DNA from: Symbiodinium natans
Taxonomy: Eukaryota > Sar > Dinophyceae > Suessiales > Symbiodiniaceae
DNA length: 64,000 nt
NCBI GenBank assembly: GCA_905221605.1
Contig: CAJNDS010000122.1
Location: forward strand, 41,001-105,000
Reading direction: 5' to 3'
The notes under the pieces were generated by a model. That model ran no database searches. It saw only the letters and a list, made by a program, of their open reading frames with translations, and had not been told where the DNA came from. Position numbers and translations under genes: made by a program. Of this stretch, positions 22,101 through 34,100 are shown one piece after another. The first letter of the stretch is position 1. The number at the start of each line of letters is the position of its first letter.

Positions 22101-25100
22101 ACCTTCGGCGTGTCAGAGGTTCTATTCATTTAAAGGTCAGGGAACCTTGAACCTATTAATGAATTTTTCGCCAATGAGTATTTCAATCGCTAGGGTTTAA
22201 GCTCGGGTTCGGGGTAGCCTCGGCCCTTTTCGGGCCTTCGGCAAGTTAGGGCCCGTAGAGGCCCTTATTTGCTTGAAGGCCTTCGCAGGGTTTTGCGGTA
22301 TTAGGGTTTAAGCTGGGGTTCGGGGTAGCCTCGGCCCTTCTCGGGCCTTCGGCACGTTAGGGCCCGTAGAGGCCCTTATTTACTTGAAGGCCGTCGTAGG
22401 GTTTTGCGGTGTTAGGGTTTAGGTTGGGGTTCGGGGTAGCCTCGGTCCTTTTCGGGCCTTCGGCACGTCAGGGCCCGTAGAGGTCCTTGCTGATTTGGGG
22501 GGAGCCATCGAATTCAGTACTAAAAAAAACAGTTTTCATTGCGGGCAGGGGTGCCTAAAACCATCGTTTTCAATATTCAAAAATCGCATTTTTCATTGTG
22601 GGCACGGACAAATCTTGGTCCCCCTTCCTTTAGTGGGCCTTTTGAAGCTTTTGAAGCCTTTTGGTGGCTCTTGGCGCCTTCGGGGCTTCCCTTGGCCCGG
22701 GGGCCCTTGGCCGGCCCTTTGGCCCCAAAACCCTTGGCTGGAAAGCCAAAAAGAAAAAACCCTTGGCCTGGCCCTTGATTGAAAACCCTGGGCCCGGGGA
22801 GCCCTTAACCGGCCCTTGGCCGGGGTCTTGGCCCTGGGTCGGGCCCTTGGCAAGGGCCCCGCAGGGTGGGCGGGCCCTCGGCCCTTGGCCCTGGGGGGCC
22901 CTTGGCCCGGAAAGGCCCTTGGCCCCCCCGTCGGGGGTTTTGGGGGGCCCCGAAAATCCCTAAAAGCCCCCAAAATCAGGAAATTGAGCAACCCCTCGCC
23001 AGCCTCCTGGTCCAGGAATCCAGCTACCAGGGACCAATAGCCGGGCGGCCCTACAAACCCTGAACCCAAAACCCTGAACCGACCTCCAGAAGCAAAGGGT
23101 TGCGATTTGGGGTTATACTTTAGCTACGCTAAAGGTGGTCTGGGTGCCGGCCATCCCTTAGCCGAGTACTGACGTTGTCGTAAAAACGGCCGATGTCCGT
23201 TGGCCTGTCCAGGACAGACGGTGAGGCTTAACCCTCACCTTTCCGTTTCTCTTTTCGCTTGGGCGCTCGGGCTGTAAGGCCCTCGGCCGAGCGTTCGGGG
23301 TCTGTCGCTCGACGGAAGCGACCCCTCACTTAGTTTAGGGTTTAGGGTTTGGGGTGTGAAAAAAGAGTCTGAGCCCCGAGGTTTTCACCTCCAGCATGAG
23401 ATGGCCACACGAATGATGCGGATGGGCATGATGAGTACGGCCCATGAGCAGCCCCCTCGGCTCATCTTAAGCCCCGGGCACTTGATGTGCCCAGTCAATG
23501 TCTAGCTACCTCTTTAACTGTGAACTTAGGAGAAGAACTTCGGCCCTGCCCACAACTCCCTAAACCCTAAACCCAAAAGCCTAAACCCTCAACCCTGAAC
23601 CCTGAACCCTAAAGCCTAAACCCTAAACCCTAAGCCCTAAGCCCTAAACCCTAAACCCTAAACCCTAAACCCTGCCAAAACGCTTGCTGTGGCCTCCCGG
23701 GAGCTCGGGAGCTGCCAAGGTTCAAGAAGCTGAGGATGCTTACTTCGCCTTTAGTTGAACTTTAAACTTTTTGGGTTTCCTTATTTAGTAGGCTAAACCC
23801 TAAACCCTAAACCCTAAACCCTTTTTTTCCGCTTGGTTATTGGAGAAGTAAGGATGTGGCCCGAGGCCGTGGAGTGCCTCATCTGCGCCGAACGAAACGT
23901 GGAAGCCGAGGACATGGTCAAGGCCCCCTTGAAGCAGCACACATAGGTAGGGTTTAGGGTTTAGGGTTCAGGGTTTTGGGTTTTTAGGGTTATAGGGTTT
24001 ATAGGGTTTTTAGGGTTTAGGGTGCTCCGCAATTTCTGCCTACAGCACAAGCCATTTGGCTCAAGCCATTTTGGTTCAAGCCATTTCGGTTCCTAGACTC
24101 CAAGGGGCAAACATCTGCCCAATTCGATTTGCAATGAGACGTGTGCCATGGAAAGGAAGATGTCAGCATGCACGCAGTGTCTGACCTTCTGGCTAAGATC
24201 CAGATCCTACAAGAACGTCTGACGGCTGTGGAGTCTCGGCCGTCTTGCGCAATGGAGTCTCCCACACAAGCTGCCTTGCACTTCGCCTATCGGTACAACA
24301 TGCAGACGGTGTCACTGTTCTGCCCAGGAAGATGCTGAGACGCTGCAACGTGATCCTTTGCGATGATACAGGAAACGCCTTGGAGGCGGAAGAGTTCAAA
24401 GAGCAGGAACGGGCACGAGGCCTCAGGCAGAAACACGGACACAGACAGAACCGCATGATTCAGCAACTAAATTCAGACCCTGGCAATTCTTCGGTTGTTC
24501 GTTCTTTTTTCAAGTCGTGCACCCGCGCAGAGTTAATGGTTGAACATGAAAGGCCGTAAGGTGATGATTTACTGGTCCCATTTCTCGTATCGCATGCGCC
24601 GTCATCACTCAGTGTGCTGCTGTTTGAAGTTGTGCGCGAGTGGCTGCTCTGTGTCCAGCGCTTAGCAGTTGCTTGAGAGCTTTTGGTGGTGCATGGGAGT
24701 CTAGCTTGCCTGCAGTCCAGTGGCAACAGGGTGCTCCGGGAGCACTTGCCAGTGTATTCAGTCATCAGTGAGTTGTGAGCTTCAAAGCCCGTTGAGAGAA
24801 AACAAACAAAAAAAAAAGGGTTTAGGACTTTTGGGGTTTTGGGTTTTGGGTTGAAAGGGGTTTAGGGTTCAGGGTTCAACCTCGCAGTCTTTCGATGTCG
24901 TGCTGGATGGTGCGGCGGCGATTGCTCTGCTGCCTGTATAGTTGTTCGTCGCCAGACTCAGTCATGGTCAAACCAGAGAGTACACAGGCTCCAGTGCCAG
25001 TTTGGGGGGCAGGCGAAGTCCTCTTTGAGGACAAGCTTCCAATCCCTCAAACCGGGGGGGGGGGGGGTGAGGGGAGGTGATATACGCATACAACGCAAAG

Positions 25101-28100
25101 AAGGGGCAACAGTGCAACATTTACCCTAAACCCTAAATCCTAAACCCTAAACCCTAAACCCTCTTGTGCTCAGGAGCTTATCGAAAAGCAGCCCTCTGCC
25201 CGGCTTTGGTGCTGCCTTGGTGACATCCTCAAGGATCCCGCGCACTACGAGAAGGCGGATGGGATCCAACAAGGGTTTAAGGGGTTTAGGGTTTAGGGTT
25301 TAGGGATAATAAGTTGCAAAAAGAGACAATAAGGGACGAGTAACTAAGCCATTCAAGGGTTTAAGGGGTTTCGGGTTTGGGGGTTAGGGTTTAGGCTTTT
25401 TATGCTTTCCAGTTTTGCCCTGAACCGTAAACCTTGTACTTCAAGGTCTACGAGGGCGACTGCTGGGCTTGAGGTTGCAAGGATTTCAAGCGATTCATTA
25501 TTCTAACTTCAGAAAAAGCTGCTGAGTCATGCGCAGCCACGTGCGCTGCATTCCACGTGCACCTGCCAACTTTGAAGTTGGGGTGTTCAGTACCCTAAAC
25601 GCTAAACCTACACCCTAAACCCTAGGGATGATTCAGGGGGTTTCGGGGTTTTGGGGTTGAGGGTGGTGCACCGCCCCCCCCCCCATGCAGCAAGAAGCCC
25701 TGTCTTGCACCGTGAGAAGACCCACGAGTCGGGAAGGCCTGGGAGGTCTCCAACAAGCGCTTCGCTCGGGCCCAGCGCGCCCTTGGGAAATACTACTTTG
25801 AAAAGAAGCTGGGACTTGAAGATGGAGGCTGATTCTAGGGTTGAGGGTTTAGGGTTATGAGTGTCCATCCTTGTATGTATCTACCGATACCGCTGTGCCT
25901 CTCTCTTTGTCCATCTCGCTGTCTTCCGCCATGCGCTAGGAATCTGCCTCTGCTGGAGACATGTTATGTTTGGATCCCTTACAAAGTAGCCAAACCCCAA
26001 ACGGGATACCCCAATTAGTTTCCGATTGTTGGGGTTAAACAGGTGCCCTTACAACCCCCCTTAAAACCAAAAAGGTGACACCCCTTTTTTTTCTCCCTAG
26101 GTTACTCTTGGGTTTAGATTATCCAAGAAGAGTATTATGGGCCCTTAGAGTCTCTTGGGCCCTGGATATGGTCCCTTAAAGCTCATATTAAGGGACCATG
26201 TAACCCTAAACCCTAAACCCTAAACCCTAAACCCTAAACCCTAAACCCTAAACCCTAAACCCTAAGCAACTACCCTAAGAGACCAAGGAAGGAGCTTGCG
26301 AAGGCCGTGGAGGCCTTCAAGCTGGCGCTGGACATCAACCCCATGTTCGAGGGCATCTGGTTCACTCTAGGCCAGGGTTTCGGGTTTAGGGTTTAGGGTT
26401 TAGGGTTTAGGGTTTAGGGTTTAGGGTTTAGGGTTTAGGGTTTAGGGTTTAGGGTTTAGGGTTTAGGGTTTGGGGTACTGTTGGGGGCAAAAACCTAAAC
26501 CCTAGGCCGTGTCTGGCTGGTTCTTATTAGGGAAGGAGGCAATGAGGTACCCCTATATACTCCCTTAAAGGGTAGACATACCCTAAATACTCCCTTAATT
26601 AATGTGTATATATAGGGCACTAATACCCTCAAAAACCTACTAACAACCAGAGCCTCGTCCGCGCCGTTGGTTACACAGGTGGCAGGGTGTTTGTGGGCTT
26701 CAGATAGGGTTTCCAAGAGCCCTAAACCCCACTCTAAACCCTAAGATTCAGGGCTTTTAGGGTCAGGGCTTGTCACGAAGCGACGCGAACCCGCCTCACT
26801 GCAGGGGTTGGCCTCATGCAGCTGGAGAGGATGGACGAGGCCACCGTGGCCTTCTCGCGAGTGCTCTCCATCAATGACGAGGCGCGCTCGAAGATGCCGG
26901 CTCAAAGCTGTCGACAGCCGATCGCAGGCCTTAAGCTGCTATGGCTGTCCAAGACTTACGGGGAAACTACGTATATAAATGCAAATAGATAATCAATAAA
27001 CGTATATATATATATATATATATTTTTATTTTTTATTTATTTGTATATATATATATATATATCTGTACAGAGATATAGACGACTGTGAAGCAAAAAGTTT
27101 GGCTTGTAACAGGCCCCGAGGGCCACCCGGCGACAAAGCTTGTATCACAGGGTCGGTCCCTCGGCGACAAGGCCTTCTTACTGTAATCCAAGAGTGTGAG
27201 GTTGAGGTGTTGCGTTTGCACATTGCGCACACGAGCGCGCCACCATCAAACATCCAAGCAAAGCATGTCAAGCGTTGAACGGTGACAGCCATGAATCCAA
27301 AACGTGCTTCGGCTCTAGTCCCCTGCAGCCTAAACCTTTCGGAGCTTTCTCTCTGCAGCCCCTTTACGGCAAAGAAAGTTGCTAGCAACAGTTGCAGCTC
27401 TCAGGTTTGCAAGCTAGCTAGTCGTGAACTAGAGTTTGCACAAGACTATGGGCTGCAGAAGGACGTGCACAATGGGTATGAAGCAAGCCCTGGGCGACAC
27501 AGACTTGTAGCAGAGGCAGGGGCCAAGCCCCGCGACACAACAAATTGGATTCACAGCCGCGTATATGCCGTATCGTAACGACAACAAGAACACAACTACC
27601 AAACAATGTATCTGCACATATGTTAAAGATACATATAGACCAACCTATACATAAATTCTTTGCCTTGCCTTTATTAGGCTATATAATCCCCATAATGAAC
27701 CCTATAAAGGGCCTTTTAAGGGAATATACTTGCTTTGGCAGGATGGACAAGCCTGGGCAAACCTGGCTGCTGTACACCTTCACAAAGATCGCGTGAAGGA
27801 CATGGCGGAACCGGTATACCCCTTCTTAGTAGTAGAGTAGGTAGCCTTTTACCTTTTTTTTTGTTTGGGCTCTGCCACGCGTTAACTGCAATTGGCACGG
27901 CTTTTCCAGCATGGTGGCCTGCAGTGCGTCGTGAGCCCTAGTGTACCCAAACCCTAACCCTAAACTATCTGGAGAGTGGCGATGTGGGACCCTCTATAAT
28001 ACCTCAATGGTAGCATCCCGGCCCTAAACCCTATATAATCCTGTAAAGGGTAGTATTTTTATGTACCTTCCCTACTAAGAACCAGTAACAAACGTAGCCC

Positions 28101-31100
28101 TAAACCCCAAACCCTAAACCCTAAACCCTAAACCCCAAACCCTAAACCCCAAACCCTCCCTAAACCCGAAGCCCTAGAAAAGCAACAGTATCACAGGGGC
28201 CCAAAGCTTCACCGGGAGACTCTGAGACAGTGTGTGCCTCGCCTGGCCCGTCCGAGTGTGAGTGATTAAACCCTAAACCCTAAACCCTAAACCCTAAACC
28301 CTAAACCCTAAATCCTACGGGTTGGGGTTCGTCTGTAGTGGACTTGTTGTTTGCTGCTGTGACACACAACCCCCCCCCCCACCGAACATACCGTCATCCA
28401 ACCACGATGTCCTAACATGATTACCCCCTGCGGGCGATGTATTCCAGGTAGCCTTTTGAATGCCTGGGAATACCTGTTCTCCTTTCAAGTTCCGACCTTG
28501 CACCCCGCATTGCCGTGGCTAGTCGGGTGGCAAAAACAAAACCCTAAACCCTAAACCCTAAACCCTAAACCCTAGAAGAATCAAGATGAAGGAAGCCCGG
28601 GCCTGTATGGTGGAAGCCACAAGGAGGCAGGATCTGATGGACTTCGGCCAGGGTGTGGGGTTTAGGGCGGCTTGAGGGTTTAGGGGTTTAGGGTTTAGGG
28701 TTTTGGGGTTTTGGGGTTTTGGGGTTTGGGGGTTTTGGGGTTTTGGGGTTTAGGGTTTAAGGGGTTTAGGGTTTAAGGGGTTTAGGGTTGAGGGGTTTTG
28801 GGGTTTAAGGGGTTTAGGGTTTAGGGGTTTAGGGGTTTAGGGGTTTAGGGTTTAGGGGTTAGGGGTTTACGGGTTTAGGGGGCAAAAAGGGGTTTAGGTG
28901 GTTAAGGGTTTAGGGGTGTAGGGGGTTTGGGGTTTAGGGCTGTACAAGCTGCACAGGATCAGGTCTTGGGTTCAACCAAGGGTTTAGGGTTTAGGGTTTA
29001 GGGTTTAGGGTTTAGGGTTTAGGGTTTAGGGATATAAAAAAAGTCCCGCAAGCAAGGTTCTACCTGTCGTTACCATGCTTCTGACCCTATGGAGAGCCGC
29101 TCTGTTTTTAGGTGTAGGGTCCAGGGCCTTAAGCTGTTTGCTTAAGAACCCTCCACCCCCCCCCCCCCCCCCAAACAAAAAAAAAAGAAGACAATACCTT
29201 GTAAGAGAGAGAGAGAGGGAGAACATCTTTTTTGGGTGTTCTTAAGCAAATAGTAGATGAGCAGGTTGGGTTTTGGGATTTTCCATGTAGTTCTTTATGA
29301 GGTTTAAGAGGATCATGTTTAGGAATATTGTTCAAAGGGCTTCAAGGGCCTCTCTAGATAAGCGCACCCATTTAACCCCCAAGCTTGCTCTCTCAGGGCT
29401 GCAAGGATCTTGCAAGGATTATTGAAAGCTTTGCTTTTGGTGGTTAGGCTTTCCGGCGCCTTTGTGCCAAGTTCTTGCGCTTAGTGGTTCAAGTAAGCTC
29501 AGGGATTAGGGTTTTGGGTTTTGGGTTTTGGGGCTCGTGACCAGGTGCCGCCAGAATTGGCGAATGTGGGCCGCTTGGCTTGAAGTCGACATTTATTCCG
29601 AATATCGGGAGTACCCCTCCTCCTAATACTTATAGGAACTTCCCCCCCCCCAAAAAAAAAAAAAACAAAAAAAACAAAAAGACAAAACACACACACACAC
29701 ACACACACAGATACCTTCCCCCCCGAGAGCGACCTCGAAAGCCTCCACCCGTCTCCGCACTCGTCCCTGACGAGCTTGGCAGTCCGCTACCCTAAGCCAG
29801 CAACCCTTCAACTTGGGTTTAGGGTTTAGGGTTTAGGGTTTAGGGTTTAGGGTTTAGGGTTTAGGGTTTAGGGTTTAGGGTTTGCGTTGCAACAAAAACC
29901 CGAAACCCGAAGCCCTGCCCTAAACTGCTGCTCAGGAGAGCTTCCAAGGCATTTGCCTCAAGCCTCAGCCTTAGCCACATGGACATACCCTGCGCCCCAG
30001 TGGTGCCCTTGTGAAACCCAAAACACTCAACCCTAAACCCTGAACCTTAAACCTTAAACCCTAAATCCTAAGCAAAGTTTGGGGTTTGTTGGGAGATTAG
30101 GCTTCGGAGTTCATGCGCCAGTGGCACCTTCATTGTTGTAGTGGCATCACCTCCCAGCATAAGCCAAAACAGGACGCCCTTCGTTGTACCGAGATCAATT
30201 TCTGGGGAGGGGATATGAGCGGGGCTCTAGTTTTTGTATTTGGGGCTTCAAGACTTCAAGGTTGTTGTGTTGAGGGTTTAGAACCTCCCATGCCGATTGC
30301 CCCAGCATGTTTGGAGGCTCTCACCCTGGTTTCGGGGTTGTGGCCTAGCAGTCGGCAGCGATGGGGGATTCCAGGTAGAGGCAGGGCTCGGCGCAGGCCT
30401 GTCTTTGATCAATGGGGCTACAGAAACATCCTGCTTTCTGACCCCAAGCATGCTTCGGGACATTATGTTATTTGTGTATTTGACTATAGTACAGTACTAT
30501 AGTCCTATGTACGTAGGACCTTTAGGGTCTATTTGGCACGCCTCTTTTGCCGCCGGGGAAATCCCTAGATTTGATTTTCAAGGATTTCATGAAATTTAAA
30601 ATGCCCAAACAATCCTTGAAATCCTTAAAATATTAAATCCCGGGATTTGATTTTTTAAGGATTTCAAGGATTTTTTGGGCATTTTAAATTTTATGAAATC
30701 CTTGAAAAATCAAATCCCGGGATTTAATTTTTCAAGGATTTCAAGGATTTCATAAAATTTCAATACCGGAACTCCTGCAAAAGCAAACCGCCCCCCTCCC
30801 CACTCAGAGTACGGGGAAGACCACGCGGATTTTAAAATTTATGAAATCCTTGAAATCCTTGAAAAATTAAATCCCGGGATTTGATTTTTCAAGGATTTCA
30901 TGAAATTTAAAATGCCCAAAAAACCCTTGAAATCCTTAAAAAAATCAAATCCCGGGATTTAATATTTTAAGGATTTCAAGGATTTTTTGGGCATTTTAAA
31001 TTTTATGAAATCCTTGAAAAATTAAATCCCGGGATTTGATTTTTCAAGGATTTCAAGGATTTCATAAATTTTAAAATCCGCGTGGTCTTCCCGTACTCTG

Positions 31101-34100
31101 AGTGGGGAGGGGGGGTTTGCTTTTGCAGGAGTTCCGGTATTTAAATTTTATGAAATCCTTGAAATCCTTGAAAAATTAAATCCCGGGATTTGATTTTTCA
31201 AGGATTTCATGAAATTTAAAATGCCCAAAAAATCCTTGAAATCCTTAAAAAATCAAATCCCGGGATTTAATATTTTAAGGATTTCAAGGATTTTTTGGGC
31301 ATTTTAAATTTTATGAAATCCTTGAAAAATCAAATCCCGGGATTTGGTTTTTCAAGGATTTCAAGGATTTCAGAAATTTTAAAATCTGCGTGGTCTTCCC
31401 GTACTCTGAGTGGGGAGGGGGGGGTTTGCTTTTGCAGGAGTTCCGGTATTTAAATTTTATGAAATCCTTGAAATCCTTGAAAAATTAAATCCCGGGATTT
31501 AATTTTTCAAGGATTTCATAAAATTTGAAATGCCCAAAAAATCCTTGAAATCCTTAAAATATTAAATCCCGGGATTTGATTTGTTTAAGGATTTCAAGGG
31601 TTTTTTGGGCATTTTAAATTTCATGAAATCCTTGAAAAATCAAATCCCGGGATTTAATTTTTCAAGGGTTTCAAGGATTTCATAAATTTTAAAATCCGCG
31701 TGGTCTTCCCGTACTCTGAGAGGGGAGGGGGGGGGTTTGCTTTTGCAGGAGTTCCGGTATTTAAATTTTATGAAGTCCTTGAAATCCTTGAAAAATCAAA
31801 TCCCGGGATTTAATTTTTCAAGGATTTCATAAAATTTAAATGCCCAAAAAATCCTTGAAATCCTTAAAAAATCAAATCCCGGGATTTAATATTTTAAGGA
31901 TTTCAAGGCTTTTTTGGGGCATTATAAATTTTATGAAATCCTTGGAAAAATTAAATCCCGGGATTTGGTTTTTCAAGGATTTCAAGGATTTCATAAATTT
32001 TAAAATCCGCGTGGTCTTCCCGTACTCTGAGTGGGGAGGGGGGCGTTTGCTTTTGCAGGAGCTCCGGTATTTAAAGTTTATGAAATCCTTGAAATCCTTG
32101 AAAAACTAAATCCCGGGATTTAATTTTTCAAGGATTTCATGAAATTTAAAATGCCCAAAAAATCAGTGAAATCCTTAAAGAACTAAATCCCGGGGTTCGG
32201 TTTAGGGTTTAGGGTGTAGGGTTTAGGGCTTAGGGTTTAGGGTTTAGGGTTTAGGGTTTAGGGTTTAGGGTAATATCCTTGAAACCCTTAACAAAAATCA
32301 AATACCGGATTTGATGGTGTAAGGAGTTCATAAAAAGTTAAGATGCCGAAAAAGAATTAAAACCCTTTAAAATCAAACCCCGGGATTTGTCTTTTCCAGG
32401 ATTTCAGACATACCCGCTCATTGCCCATCCCACATCACCCCGCATCATCTCCCATCGTTTCTCTCATCCCCCATCATGCCCCATCATCCCCCAATCATCC
32501 CCCATCATCTCCCATCATCATTCCCCGTCATCTCTCATAATCCCTTTCACCCCCCCATCATCCACCATCATCCCCCATCAGGCCCCCATCATCGTCCCCG
32601 ATCAGCCCCTATCATGCCCCATCATGTCTCTCATCCCGCGTCATCCCCCATCATTCCCCATCATCCCCCATCATCTCCCATCATCCCGCATCATCCCCCA
32701 TCATCCCCCATCATCATTCCCCATCATCTCCCATAATCCCTTTCACCCCCCATCTTGAGGGGTTAGTGACTGCCCTAGAGGTTAGTCGTATGTCCCCCCG
32801 CTTCGTGTTGTTGTGATTTGGTAGGGGCCCAGAGGTTTGTATGAGTTGTTTTCTTCGTTCGTGTTGTAAGGGTTTTGTGAGGGCCCCGGAGGTTTGTCGC
32901 ATGTCCGATTTCTTCGTGCTTGTAGGGTTTGGGGAGTGTCTAGATAATTGTCAAAAATCATTCCTTCCGCGCTCGTACTATGAGGGGCTAGTGGCTGCCC
33001 TAGAGGTTTGTTGTATATTCCCCCGCTTCGTGTTCCTGAGATTTGGTAGGGGCCAGAGGCTTGTCATATGTCCCCTCCCTTCGTCCCTTCGTGTTGTGAG
33101 GGTTGCATTCGGCCTTGGAGGTTTGTCGTATGTCCCCTTTCTTGGCGTCTAGATGATTGTCATCATAAGTCATTTGCTTTCGTGGTCGTATTATGAGGGC
33201 TATTGACCGCCCTAGAGGTTTGTCGTATGCCCCCCTGCTTCGTGTTCCTGTGAGTTGGGAGCGGCCTAAAGGTTTATCTTTTGTCCCCTCCCTTCGTCCC
33301 TTCGTATTGTAAGGGTTTCGTGAGCGCTCTGGAGGTTTTTCATATGTCCCCTTTGTTCGTGCTTGTAGGGTTGAGGGAGTGTCTACATGATTATCATATA
33401 TCATTTGCTTCCGCAGTCGCTATGAGGGTATTGATTGCCCTAAAGATTTCTCGTGTGCCCCCCCGCTTCGTATTCCTGTGATTTGGTAGGGGTCTAGAGG
33501 TTTGTCGTAATTCCTCTCCCTTCGTTCCTTCGTGGGATGTTTGCGTGTGTCCCCTTTCTTCGTGCTTGTAGGGTTTGGGGAGCCTAGACGACTGATATAT
33601 ATATATATATATATATATAATTCAATTCCGCGCTCGTATTGTGAGGGGCTAGTGATCGCCCTAGAGGTTTGTCGTATGTCCCCCCGATTCCTGTTCCTGA
33701 GATTTGGTAGGGGCCTAGAGCTTTGTCGTATGTCCCCTCCTTTCGCCCCTTCGTGTTGTAGGGGTTTTGTTGGGCCTTGAAGGCTTGTCGTGTGTCCCCT
33801 TTCTTCGTGCTTGGAGAGTTTGAGGAGCGTCGAGATGACTACCATACATCATTTGCTTCCGTGCTCGTACTATGTGCGGTTAGTGACTGCCCTAGAGGTT
33901 TGTCGTGTGTCCCCTTCCTTCGTCCCTTCGCGTTGTATGGGTGGTAAGGGTTTTGTGAGGGCCCTGGAGGCTAGTCGTATATCCACTTTCTTCGAGCTTG
34001 TAGGGTTTGGGGGGAGCGTCTAGAGTCTAGATGATCGTCATATATGATTTGCTTCCGTGCTCAAACTATGAGGGGCTAGTGACTGTCATAGAGGTTTGTC

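Noticed and set aside
29923-30490. Missing TTC27 exon sought between 29584 and the 7.5-kb element
   Set aside because: Open stretches here (for example RASKAFASSLSLSHMDIPC) do not match the expected TPR sequence; a weak candidate near 38180-38250 fits better but is not proven.
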